Shown here: positions 10,780-22,490 of the stretch, one piece after another
Numbering within the stretch: the first letter of the stretch is position 1
Layout of the letters: each line of letters begins with the position of its first letter
Assembly (NCBI GenBank): GCA_022592435.1
Contig: JABYQS010000093.1
Span: 93,989-157,988 of the forward strand
Direction of reading: 5' to 3'
From: Cerioporus squamosus
Lineage: Eukaryota; Basidiomycota; Agaricomycetes; Polyporales; Polyporaceae
DNA: 64,000 bases
Notes under the pieces: model-generated
What the model saw: only the letters and a program-made list of their open reading frames with translations
Databases searched by the model: none
Told to the model about the DNA's origin: nothing
Position numbers and translations under genes: made by a program

Positions 10780-13575
10780 ATGCCCATATCGCTTCGTACC
10801 CGCCGACATACCCTCGGCCCAGCTCAGCCCGGGCCCTCGCCAACGAAGGACGTGCTGGCAGACGCGTTCGACACTCTGCAGGCGGCCTTGGACCAGAGCA
10901 GGGACCTTCTGAGTTTCGCGCCCGTCCCGGGCCTGTCGGCCGCGCTCGGTGCGCTCCTGGCCATCGGCGAACAGATCAAGGTGCGTCTCTGCGCGCGCGC
11001 GTTGTGCGTTCCTCGTTGTTGATGACGGCTGTCGGTCCGGAGCAGAAGATGAAGTCGAACGGAGAGACGGTGAGGGCTGTCTCCGAGGAGATCGGGAGGC
11101 TGAACGACGTCGTCGCGAGCGTCGTCCGACGGGTCGACGGCCGCGCCGAGCGCTTGGGCCTGGAGCATGAGCGGCGAAGGGAGATGTTGGAGTGTTTGCA
11201 GGCTGCGGGTGGGTGGCAGGGACGGGTCGAACAGCTAGGAAAGTGAGTCGCCTCCGTACGCTACTTGTTCGCGGTGCAGGGCGTGCTCGCTAATAGCCTG
11301 GACGCAGGGAGTTGGGAGAGCTGCTCAGGAAGGCGGAACCGTGTGCGGAGGGTCCGTGGTTCAAGCGTGTTTTCCGTAGCACTCGCGACGAAGAGACGCT
11401 CAAGATGATCCACGAGGGATTGACGAGTCTGCTCCAACGTTTCACGGTCAGTGTGACGTTCGTGTAGGTGCTCTTTGGCTTGGGGGCTTGCTCACTGGCA
11501 TGGCCCTATGCACGGTAGCTTGCTGGTGGTCTCTCCATTGAGGCGTTGACCGAACAGAGCCTCGCGCTCATGGAGGCCACACATTACGATGTCAAGGTGA
11601 ATCTTCCATCCGAGCTGAGAACAGGATGGGGTTTTGACATAGGTGTTCTCAGATGCTTGCCGTAGCCCAGAAAGAAGACAGTATGAAACTGGATGAAGAA
11701 CGCACCAGGCAGCGGGCCGAGCGTACGTCCACAACAACGAACGCGACATACGCTGACGCAGCGAATTCTATCGTACTGTTACAGGCGAACGAACCACCAT
11801 CGAAGCCATCCCGCACGCAAACAACGCTGGGTTCAAGGCTGCAGGAAATGCGGACAAAGGCTCATATCTCGCCGGGACTCGTGGGGCCGTCTTTGACCGC
11901 CTCGAGAAGTGGGTCTCGAGCGAGAGACCTGTCTGCTTCCTCGTAGGCGCGGCCGGCATGGGCAAGTCCACCATCGCCTCGGAGTTCTGCCGCCGCCACG
12001 AGCACGAGCTCGGCGCCTCCTACTTCTTCAGGAGAGGCGACCCCAGGATGGGCTCGACGACGGCGTTCTTCTCCACGCTCGCCTATCAGCTCGCGCATTC
12101 ACGCAAGGAGCTGCGTCCGTACATCGTACGCGCGGCAGAGCGCCACATCCGGGCGGGCCACTCTGAGCCTCAGCAGATGCAGTATGTCGTCGCCGATCTC
12201 CTGCACGAGCCTCTGCACGAGGCTGAGAATGCTGGGGTACGCTCGCGCGTGTATGTCGTCGTCGATGGTCTGGACGAATGCACGGAGAGCGCGTCGCAGC
12301 CTGACCTCGTCCCGGAGTGCCTTCGGCTGCTCCTGTCCTGCGCCCTCCGACATGCGTCGTTCATCCGCCTCCTGGTCACCTCACGTCCCGATCCCGATCA
12401 CATCGGCGAGGCCTTGCGACGCGAACCGCAACTGAAGGACTCCTCTGTGTTACTCTCCCTCTACGACGTCGAGGGCCGGCCGGCTATCGACCGCGACATC
12501 GGGAATGTCATCCGTACGAGACTGTGTGCCGTCCAGGAGGGCGCCGCATGGTACCAGCGGGACCCGACCGTCGTCAGCCGGCTCACCAGGCAATCGGAAG
12601 GCGTGTTCGTGTACGCGCGCACTGCGGTGGACTTCATCGTCCGCAGTGCCGGTATCGCACAGATGGAGCACCGCTTAGCGCTCCTGCTCACCCCCGGGAA
12701 CACATACGGTCTCAGCAACCTCGACGTACTCTACCGCACCGTCTGGAGACGGCGTTCCCGCCCGCGGACCTGGACCCGGTGACCCGCGAGCGCGTCCGGG
12801 TCATGCTTGCGTGGGTCGCGCTGTGTCAGTACAGGCAGGGGTCGACTCCCGCCCGTGTTGAGATGGTGTCCGGGATCCCTTGCCGCGAGTCCATCCCCAT
12901 CCTCACCAAGCTTCGCTCTGTGCTCGTCTTCGACCTAGGAGCACCGGACGTGAGGCAAGCGAGGTTCCGCGCTATGCACGTCACCTTCCGGGACTTCCTC
13001 GTCGACGGAGCGCGCTGCGCGGCCGACTATCACGTCGACCCGCGGCGCATGCACGCTCGCCTCGCTGTGGACTGTCTCCAGTGCATGCGCAGCAAGCCGC
13101 GCGAAGAGCTCGTGTTTCCCTCGACGAACGGCGTTATCTATCCGGTCTTCAACTGGATGGACCACGTCGTGCAGGCAGGTCCCACCGAGGAGCTGGTCGG
13201 CCTGCTCAAGGAGATGTTTACTTCGATTCCCGAGGACCGGGCTTCTCTGGCGGTGTTCTTCTGCCGCGAACGCTTTACTGACAGCGAGTACGGTGGAGGG
13301 ACTTCTCTTCTGCGGTGGGTGGACATCCACATCGTGAGTGGCCCCAGTTTGAAGAGCAGATGAGCGGCAGGGACTCACTCATCGGATCTTCAGGGTCGGG
13401 ACTTCGCTGAAGCCATGGGCAAGTATCCTAATTATTAGTTTCCGCCAGGAGGCGTCTCACTAATCTACACACTTGTCACAGGTGAACAACTGTGCCTCAT
13501 GAACCCGGACCTGAATGTCCGCTTCGGAGCGGAAATCACGGTGTCGAAGCTCAGTCCCGGCTCGCCAGGAGCCCC
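10780..13575 (+). pseudogene. NACHT-A: HeLo/MLKL-like + NACHT protein, frameshifted and 3'-truncated
   Basis: NLR-like signalling ATPase. Exons 10780-10980, 11046-11242, 11308-11446, 11519-11596, 11653-11722, 11785-13333, 13394-13418 and 13482 to about 13575. The N-terminus is a helical bundle with the SFAPVPGLSAALGALL signature, like the HeLo/MLKL-type domains that fungal NLRs use as cell-death effectors (inference). A linker of charged helices follows, then NACHT with Walker A VGAAGMGKST and Walker B VYVVVDGLDEC. Near 12742-12744 one base is missing relative to NACHT-B (LYRTV then LETAF expected), so the frame shifts; it continues in another frame to 13333. The penultimate intron has a GC donor at 13419. 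After ITVSKLSPGSPGA the similarity to B stops and unrelated sequence follows. Likely a pseudogene, unless the frameshift is a sequencing error. Confidence 0.82.
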
Positions 13576-14011
13576 CTCGGCGCATACAGTACGCCAGCGG
13601 CAGGACATGTATTCTTCCTACACCAGGCCTTCCACAGTCGATCGCGCTCCTCCGCCGCCCGCGGTGCCTCCGACGCATACGCGCACGCAGTACCGTCCAC
13701 AAAGTTCCCGCGCTCGCGGTCGAATTGATGCTCCGCTGTCTCAATCTCCATCAGCCCCCGGCCACGGAAGACCTTCCAGCACGTCGCGAGAGCCCGAGGC
13801 ACGTACGTCACCCGGACGCTCCTCCCCGAAGTCACGGTCCCGATGGTCACGGGGAGGACATGCTGCCTCGAGCTCAAGCCGCGGTGCGCGTCGGAAGGGT
13901 GGGACGACCACGCGTTCTGCGTATCCGGGATGAGCGCAGCGACGGCGTCCTTGGCCTCTCCCTTCCCTAGCGCCAACGACCGCATCCTCGCGTAGCGTGG
14001 AAGTATGGCTT
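13576..14011 (-). pseudogene. Coding-like fragment of unknown origin
   Basis: On the minus strand an open frame of about 140 codons has protein-like composition, including VRVTYVPRALATCWKVF, ETAEHQFDRERGNFVDG and RDRLWKAWCRK. I do not recognise the family. It starts where NACHT-A homology ends and finishes at the PIC fragment, so it looks like an inserted piece of another gene. No credible start or splice context was found. Confidence 0.35.
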
Positions 14012-14440
14012 CTGAATCGTCGGCCTCCTCTACAAGCACGTCTTCACCGCGCCCAAGGACACTCTCGGCAAGACGACGCAGCTCGGCGTCTCCTTCGCGT
14101 CCGGCTACTACCTCGCGGGCGTCGTGTGCGCGGTCGTCTCGCGCCCCGGTGACTCGCTCGTCGTGTCGGCCGGTGGTGGGAGAGTCGGAGGCGGGCAAGG
14201 TCGAGGTCGATACGATGTCGCGTTCTGTGTTTTGATGGTAATCGATGCTATCTCTCGATCGACGGACACACCTCATCCTTCTTTCCCCGGCGTGTGCGCG
14301 ATGCTAAGGGCGATCGGCAAGGACTGCAAGACATCGACCTCGAGCGTAGGAAGTCGCGCTCGATGATATGTACGTCTAGATCTCAGCTTGTTCGTCTACG
14401 GCCTTGGTGCTGAGCGTCGCTGGCAGTGCTGGGCGTGGTT
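14012..14440 (+). pseudogene. Fragment of phosphate carrier gene (exon 4 and 3' UTR)
   Basis: Bases from about 14012 copy PIC1 from about 9909 (IVGLLYKHVFTAPKD can still be read), then jump over roughly 190 nt and continue into the PIC1 3' UTR (ggtcgatacgatgtcgcgtt is shared). Later pieces such as ggtgctgagcgtc also match. Because UTR sequence is included and the orientation matches PIC1, this is a DNA-level duplicate and not a full processed copy. Frame and stop codon are destroyed. Confidence 0.85.
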
Positions 14441-15035
14441 GGGGGATGGGCATCGGCGTGTGATCGGTTTGCCTGGTCAGTTAACGTGAACGTTGGATGC
14501 TCCTGGCTTAACGAAGAGTTTTGTCTGACAGTTCAGCAAGACTTCGCAGCGCCGATCAGTGCAGGAAATGAGCTCGAGCTCGATGCGCAGCTGCAGCGCT
14601 CCAGCGTCTAGGGTACGTTGATCGTCTCTCTCCGCGACATAACATCGAGCTGATCATACACTCGCCTACAGGTCTGCCACTAATGCGAGCTCTGTCTTGA
14701 ATGCAGGCAGAGCCATATGTCTTCTACACTACGCGGCAAGACGCTGGACTGAGATGCGGCGCTACTAGCCTACAGTGCGCAAAGTAAGTTACCGACGAGG
14801 CGCGAGGTCTGCGCATGGTGGACTCATCTGTCGCAGGAAGTGTCATTGGCGTTGACTTTGAAGCGAAACGCAATACCAGAAGGTCCGCAACCCGCAAATT
14901 GAGGCCATGAGGTTGCCACGACCTGGCACAGTGCAAGTGCAAGACCAACGCCGCATGAGCTATGGTGAGAGCGTGTAGGTATATACCCTTTCTACAGCAA
15001 CGAGTAGCTTCCTTCGTTCTGACTGTCCCCCAGCA
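14441..15035. other. Intergenic upstream of NACHT-B
   Basis: No gene recognised. It precedes the NACHT-B start; the bases just before the ATG (ctgactgtcccccag) resemble those upstream of NACHT-A, suggesting that promoters were duplicated with the genes. Confidence 0.4.
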
Positions 15036-18020
15036 ATGCCTACGAGACCTCGCATGAGCCTTTCCACCCAGAACACTGCTCCTCCCGTGCTATCCTCCGC
15101 CCGCAAGGATGTGCTGGCCGACGTCCTTGACAATGTACAAATGGCGCTGGACAAGAGCCGGGACTTTCTGAGCCTCGCGCCTGTGCCGGGTCTGCCCGCG
15201 GCGGTCGGTGTTCTCTTGGCTATTCTCGATCAGGTCAAGGTGCGGTTCCGTACGCAGTCCGCCGTGCAACGTGTTCGCTGACGACGGGGCCGGAACGGTA
15301 CAGAAAATGAAGGCGAACACAGAGACGGTGGAGGCTGTCACCAAAGACATACAGAGACTCAGTGATGTGATCGCCAAGGTAGTCGGCCAAATCGAGAGCC
15401 GGGCCGCACGCCTTCAGACGAAGCCCGAGGAGATGCTGAAGGGTTTTCAACAATCGGATGGATGGCTCAAACGAGTCGAACAGCTGAAGGAGTAAGTGTT
15501 CTTGTGCAAGGCTAGGGCGGGAGGTGGCTTGCTTACAGTTAGCGCAGGGAGCTGGACGAGTCTCGTAGGAAGGCGATACCTTGCGCAGAAGGCCCGTGGT
15601 ACAAGCGCGTGTTTCGCAGCAATCTGGATGAGGATACTCTCAAGACGATCCGCGACGATCTCTCGAGGGCCCTCGAACGATTCCAAGTAAGTGACGTGTC
15701 GTGCAGTAGTAGCGTGGCTTGAACCTATGCTCACCACCGCCCACATGGCAGCTTGCTGGTGGTTTGTCCATAGAGGCTTTGACGGAGCAGAATCTTGCCG
15801 TCGGAGAGGCGACATACGAGGAACTTAAGGTGACGATTCTGTCGTGAACAAATGCATGATGATGTCCTGATAGGCGATCGCCCGACACCTGTAGAGAGTT
15901 GCAGCGGCCCAGGAGGCGGAGGCTATCAAGCAGGAGGAAGAGCGCAAAAAGCAGGAAGAAGAACGTACGTCCACGGCCGTGAATACGACCTACGCTGACG
16001 TATATCACCCTATCCAGGCCAACGAAGCATCATCGAGGCCATTCCGCATGCAGAGGGCGCAAGCTTCACAACTCCACGAGCAACTCGGACAAGAGTTACT
16101 ACCTCAGCGGAACTCGCAAGGCCGTTTTCGAGCGCCTTGATGAGTGGGTGTCGAGCGACAAGCCTGTCTGCTTCCTCATCGGCGCCGCTGGCATGGGCAA
16201 GTCTACGATTGCTTCGGAGTTCTGCCGTCGCCGTCAGGGCGAACTTGGCGCCTCGTTCTTCTTCAAGAGACTCGGAGGCGATCCCAGTGTCGGCTCTACA
16301 GCAAAGTTCTTCTCCACCATCGCTTACCAGCTGGCGCGTACACGACCGGAACTCCGTTCGCATATCGTACGCGCGGTCCAGAGCAACGTCAACGCTGCCC
16401 ATTCTCAGATGGAGTTTGCTGTCCCCGTACTCTTGCACGAGCCTCTCCGCGATGCAGAAGATGCCGGTGTACTCTCACGCGTATATATCGTAGTTGATGC
16501 CCTGGACGAGTGTAGCGAGAGTGCGTCGGAGCCTGACCTCGTCCCACAGTGCCTCCGACTGCTCCTCTCCTGCGCCCTCGCATTTCCATCGTCCCTCCGC
16601 CTTCTCATCACCTCACGCCCCGATCCCAATCATGTGGACAACGCCTTATGGCGAGATTCCAGACTGAAGGACTCATCTGTCCTGCTCTCGCTGTACAACG
16701 TGGAGACGCGACAGGCCATCGATCGCGACATTACAGATTTGATCCGTACGAGATTATGTGCTGTCCAGGAGGGCGCCGAATGGCACCAGCGGGACCCGAC
16801 CGTCGTCAGCCAGCTCACCAAGCAATCGGAAGGCGTGTTCGTATACGCCCGTACTGCAGTAGACTTCATCGTCCGCAGCGCGGGTATCGCACAGATGGAG
16901 CACCGCTTACGGCTACTCTTCGCCCCCGGGAACACATACGGTCTCAGCAACCTCGACCGACTCTATCGCACAGTTCTGGAGACGGCTTTCCCACCTGTGG
17001 ACCTTGACCCGATGACGCACGAGCACGTTCGACTCATCCTTGCTTGGATTGCCCTCAATGAGCATCCTAACGGCATAGCACCTTCCGATCTTCAGGACCT
17101 GTCCGGGATTTCCTGTCCCGAATCTATCCCGATTCTCACCAAGCTTCGTTCCGTACTCGGTTTTGACCCAGGAGCAGATGGTGTAGAAGCCTCGCGCTTC
17201 CGTGCAATGCATGTCACCTTCCGGGACTTCCTCGTCGACCGAGCGCGCTGTGGAGACGTTTACCACGTTGATCCGCCGCACATGCATGCTCGCCTAGCTG
17301 CCGACTGCCTGCGGTGGATGCACACCAAGGCAGCCGAGACTCAAGGCGGGTATGAACACTGGTTATGGTCCGCACATGTCCATTAAGCATCTCCCACGGA
17401 GGAGTTGGTCGGCCTGCTCAAGGAAATATTCAACTCGGTATCCACGGACCGGCCTTCTTGTTTCTTCAGCCACTCCGCGTTGTATGCATATGATCACAGA
17501 GTAGCGACTCCCCTTCTGCGTTGGGTGGACACGAATATCGTAAGTAACCCCAGCGGCATTTAGCAAGGATCTCGGGAAAAGCTCACTGTCTGATATTCTC
17601 TGCGGTGTTCAGGGTCGGGACTTCGCCAGATTGGTAGGCAAGTACTCATTAATCGTGCCCAGGGATGGTTTAACCAGCTCTGACAACTACCTATCGCAGG
17701 CGAGCAAATTCGCCTGTTCGGCAGTGAGAAGCATACCTTCCACTACGAAGAGGAGATCACTGTGTCGAAGCTTCCCGACTCGCCAGGAGCTGAATCCGAG
17801 CAAAAGATCAAAGAGCTGGAAGACGAGCAGGCTAGGCATCAGGACCGCTTCGGGGATTGCTGGCGTAAGCATGGCATGCTCAGTAACGCAGAATTAGAGG
17901 TCAGCATATGCAAACGTGGCTGGCATCTCCCCGATTAGCTGTGTATTGACGACAACGGTGTTACAGGATTGGGACCGTTATACTAAAAGAGCTGCGCGTG
18001 AGAGGAGCAGGCAGACATGA
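15036..18020 (+). pseudogene. NACHT-B: HeLo/MLKL-like + NACHT protein with frameshift and nonsense codon
   Basis: Close paralogue of NACHT-A with the same exon plan: 15036-15239, 15304-15491, 15548-15686, 15752-15829, 15895-15964, 16018-17539, 17613-17637, 17700-17899, 17967-18020. N-terminal bundle with SLAPVPGLPAAVGVLL, charged linker, NACHT with LIGAAGMGKST and VYIVVDALDEC, then a helical C-terminal region ending in a charged coiled-coil-like tail. Two lesions are seen. At 16064-16076 the frame shifts relative to A between IEAIPHAEGASF and SDKSYYLSGTR. At 17384-17386 a TAA interrupts the frame, which stays open beyond it (ASPTEELVGLLKE) to the next donor. The intact NACHT frame alone runs 16148-17386 and could make a truncated protein from an internal ATG. 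The GC donor at 17638 matches that of A. Confidence 0.82.
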
Positions 18021-19123
18021 CGGTTCACGGAGTCCGTAGCAGTCATGAATGAGATACAGATACAGCACACGACAATATACGACATTGGCCGTCCATGCTC
18101 ACGCCCAGTGCATGTGGCGACACACCTCATACTGTCCGCTAGCCTGACTCTGCCCTTTTCGGCAGCCCGACTCGGAGCTCGGAATCGTCTTCTGTGGCAT
18201 GTAGCGAGTCTCAACTCAGGCACTTGGAGTCGCTGTGTGACAGTAAGTGTGTTGTCAACTTGACGAGCTCGCATATGTCTGAAGTCGGCACGTCGCACGG
18301 ACCCTCTGGCAAACGAGTGTTGAGGTAAGGAGGACATGTTCTCATGAGCGGGAACGGCGGTGCGAAGGCCATGCGTGCCCCATAGTATGGATGGTGGGGT
18401 GAGAGAGCCAATGCATGTCCACCGGTGTGTGAGTGTGTACGAGAGCGAGGCTCTGGCAGCGGGAGGGCCCGGGGTATGCGGGTCGAGTGAGTCCCGGCGA
18501 GGGGAGGATCCGGATTCTGCGTGGACGAGTCGGAGCTGTGGCTCGGGAGGCTGCACTCGATGCTACGTACACCTCAGCTTGTTGCGGAGTTGTGTGCTGC
18601 AGCGACGACTACTCGGGATGAGCCTTAAGGGCACTGACGATTTTTTGGGTCTATTTCATCCTTGGCTCGAGCCGCCGCTGCATATTCGCGCAGCGTACGG
18701 GACTGCAACTCAACTCGTCGGAGGAGCTCATCATGAGATTGCTCAAGAATCTTCGTGATTTGAATCTATCCGGTTTAAGTGTCCTTAGGAGTGCGTCCCG
18801 GAGAACTGCATGCATAGTACTACGAGTCCTGGCGTGGACACGTCAAAGCCGTACAAGACATAAGAGGTGCAAAGAACGAATGCATGATGTTGATCCTTTT
18901 GCGCAGAATAGACATAACATACAGAACGAGCCGGACAGATACCAGTACGTATAGTATTGTAGTCGCATACCATACCGCCGCATGTCGGTGATCATCAAAG
19001 GACTGAGACGAAGGCCCCACAACGACCAGCGCAAGAGGGTTGCACGCGGAATAGATGGCCTCACATAGACTCTGCGAAGAATTCTGTATAAGCCCACACG
19101 TCATGAACGGACAAAGAAGATAC
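18021..19123. other. Intergenic between convergent NACHT-B and NACHT-C
   Basis: About 1.1 kb between two 3' ends. A possible extra terminal exon of NACHT-C may lie near 18850-19085 on the minus strand. Otherwise nothing recognised. Confidence 0.4.
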
Positions 19124-22100
19124 CTAATACTCACGCATAGGGCGGTGACGCTGTGCGCTGAGGGGGGTGCTGGCCTGGGGAGGCGCGGATAACGTCTCAC
19201 CCTCGCTACCCGGCACTGAAGTCACGACTGTAATTTCTGGCCGCTGGTGGATCCTCCCTGGCCCGGTGCTCGCAGCCGCGGTCGGCGGTGCAGCTTCCTG
19301 AACGGCTGCCTGGTCGTGTGAGTTGGTCTCGTCCCTCGATTGCGGCGACTGTAGAGCAGCAGTGCATCGCGGGTTCGTAGTCTCCACTGGGGCGGGGGGT
19401 ACGTTTGGAGAGTCCTGCGAGGAAGCGGGAATACCATCTTCGTCGTCTTGTGGAGCTTCGCTGACCACAGCTGCCGGACCATCCAGTGCGGGTGGACAGT
19501 GACCAGCGACATCCGATGCCGGTACATTCCGACCAGAGGCCTCTTTCACTGTAGAGAACTCGGACACGTCCATTGTCTTCGTTGACATAGCAGGCTCGGT
19601 TATAGCGGCTGGAGGCGGAGCTGTGTTCCTCTCTAGATGTTTGAGGATCGACGTCTGCACCTCATTGGAGTCGTCTATGACGGGAGTGACTCGATGAGGG
19701 GATGGTGATGACGAAAGGGGGATAGGCTCTGAAGGTGCGGGAGATTGTTCTTGCTCTATGCGGTTCGGCGAGGCTACAATCCCGAGGTCGTGAACGTTAT
19801 GACGAGGAGGCGAGACGCGCTCCTTCATAACCTGCGAGTGATGCAAGGTCGTGATGTCTATCTGCCTTGAAGAAACTGCGGAGACCTGCGGGGGAGGCGG
19901 AGACGGAGGTGAAAATGGCGGAGACGATGATGGCAGAGACTTCGATGCCGTGGAGACACCAAACGAAGTGACACCCTTGCCGGTGCGGGCATGTACGGCG
20001 AGGTCGTAAATGGTGTGTGGACAGCGGTTAATCTCCTTAGAATGGGTGACAACCAACTGACGAGCCTCCTCCAGGAGAGCCCGAGTCTCTGCATGTCGCT
20101 ACCGTACATATGAGAAGTCAGCCCTTGTCGACGACCTAACAACTGTCGCACATACCTCCGGATTCAGCCATTCACGAGCAATGGCGAGCGCGCCCTCTGC
20201 AACCTCCAGTCGGCCCATATACGCCAGCGACTCTATCCATGTCTTCATGCTCTCCCCGGAGAACGTAGCCAAGCCGCTAACCAGCCTCTCGGTCTCGCTC
20301 GCATCAGCCAGATGGTCCGCCCAGTATAGACACGCGTACTGCACGTGCTCGGGGATGTACTCCTTGACGCGCTGAACAATGCCCACTCGCTCAGCCCTGG
20401 GCACGTTCGGATCTCCAAGTCGGAGAACATTGGGTCGAAGGAGAGTGAGCGTAGACAAGCAGCACTCCGAGAGGTCGGTGTTGCATGCGGAGGCATTGAC
20501 GAGATAAAGCGGATCCGTGCAGCGCGCCGGATCGAGGAGGAATTTGCGGAACGAGCTGTGCAGAGGACGGATCCTGTCTTCCCGACCGTCCCGCTGCATT
20601 GGAACGAGCGCGCGCAGGCTATTGAGGATGGGGAGCGAGTCCGTGCAAGGGATGAGGGACAACAACTCCAGGGCCGCAGGAGTCAAGGGGGATTTGAGAA
20701 GCGCGATGTAGCCCAAGGTGTGTAGCAGCCGGGTTTGCTGCTCTCGCAGCAAGTCCAATCGCTGTCGAGGAAAGGCATGAGCCAGGACTGCGGAATACAA
20801 CTTGTCCAATTCCCACAGAGGCCCGGAGCGTATTGACGGCCCCTGAGCCAGGAGGATGTCGAGCTGCGTGATGATGTGATCCGGATCTGCGTTCAGGAAG
20901 CTCAATGCGGCACGAGCGTGCAAGAACCATCCTTCAGTCTGGCGAACGAGTTGAGGGAGAGCTGCTGGGACGTCGCGGAGGAGAGTCCGACCAGGAATTG
21001 TGCGGGTGAGCGATGAACGCAAGAAGGCCTGAATATCCCCGTCAACGACGTCGCGGGGGATATCTCCGAGGGAGAGGCGGTGGACGTTAGCTGAACTCCT
21101 GGCCAGGGTTGTTTCAAACGAGTGTCCAGGTCGTGAGATGAGGAGGATGCGTAGGGGAAGCGAAGATTTCTTCGCACAAGGAATGAGCACTTGGATCATA
21201 TCGGGGTCATCTGGCCGCGCAGCGCACTCTTCGAGGCCATCGACGACGATAACCACGGGGGAGGAGTGACCTACAGCCGCTTGAAGCGGCACCTCGAGGA
21301 GCCTTTGCGCAGTCTCCTCTGTGCGACATCGCCTGCCTGAAAGTAGAATCGCCGCGGAGACAACGTGGGGCCGGAGTACAGGCAGATTATGAGCCATCTG
21401 GTACGCCAGGGACGAGAAGAACGCGGAGCCGCAGTCGGGTCCGTCAGCGTACACCATCGCAAACGAAGCACCAAGATGACCTTGCTGGTGGAGGCGGTGG
21501 GCGACTTCCATCGCAATTGCCGTCTTTCCGGTGCCTGCGCAGCCAGTGAGAATACATATCGGCTTTATGTCCGACGTGGTCGTTGTAGCCCAATTCATCA
21601 GATCGGCCAGGAGTGCGGAGCGGGTGCCCTCGAGGAGCGTGCCATTCTCCTCGTGTAGTTCGGTACGAAAGGCCGGATCCGCATGCACGAGTCTGCCAAG
21701 GGCTACTTGATCTCCTGGACGTGTCGTGGTCAGACGAGAGAACGTTGGGGCAAGGAGTGACGACGAACGCTCTGCGCATGTTATAGCCATTATAGCCTCT
21801 ACATTCTTGGTGATCACGACGGAACACTGCATCTAGCGGAATTCGTCAGAACTCACTTCTGGGCTGCGCGAAGTGGTCGACGAACCTGGAACAGCTGCAG
21901 TGCCCCTTTAAATCCTGCCTGCAACGTCTGTAACGTCTGCGCATCCCGCTCGCTGAATAGACACCGGAATAAGCAAGGTCCTTGATAGAGGTCATTTGCC
22001 CTGTCCTTCAACGCGTTCAAGTCGCTTAAATACATAGTAAGTATCATGCTACGTGAGTGCCATAGACCGGACTCACATCAGCAACTGGGCGATAGGCTCC

Positions 22101-22490
22101 AGATGGGTGGACACCTGTTTCAGTCGATTGCAGAGCGACAGCCGTAGGGTGTCATCGTGGGGAAACTCCTCGATGCGCAGATGTACTTGATCGCGTGCAT
22201 TCTTGATCGCGTTGGCGAGTTCATGGATTTGATTCGAGAGTGTCAGAAGCGCCGCGTGGTTCGTTCGCGCCTTCTGCGTGTCATCGGATGAGCTCCTGAA
22301 AGACAAAATTTGGGACTGCATCTGTACACACCTGAATCCTCGCGATGATCTCACCAAGGACGCCGGCAACGACAGGAAGGCTGGGGATCGGAACCGCCGC
22401 GAGTGCCTGCTGACCAGCAGCGAGGACCGCTAGAGCTGCCGAGAGCTTGTCGTGGGTGTCATTGTCGTGCGAGCTGATACAGAAACACAT
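19124..22490 (-). CDS. NACHT-C: HeLo/MLKL-like + NACHT protein with Pro/Ser-rich tail, intact
   Basis: NLR-like protein of 1048 residues by my splicing: exons 22332-22490, 22077-22273, 21886-22024, 20156-21832 and 19124-20098, all phases consistent. The N-terminus carries AAVPIPSLPVVAGVLG, the same helical-bundle signature as A, B and D. NACHT follows, with Walker A LTGCAGTGKTAIA and Walker B VVIVVDGLEEC (second acidic E instead of D). The middle has the winged-helix-like region shared with A (GYIALLKSPLTPAALELLSL). Unlike the other copies, the last 290 residues are rich in Pro, Ser and Thr and look disordered. The stop at 19124 follows ATGCGTGAGTAT, where gtgagt could be a donor, so the true C-terminus may lie further on. 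Probable role: intracellular sensor coupled to cell death (inference from family). Confidence 0.8.

Noticed and set aside
13551..14276. Single 241-codon minus-strand gene
   Set aside because: The frame runs across the antisense of the PIC fragment and its UTR, so it cannot be one genuine gene; only the 13576-14011 part looks coding-like.
20517..21658. Plus-strand frames within NACHT-C
   Set aside because: They are shadows of the well-supported minus-strand NACHT exon.
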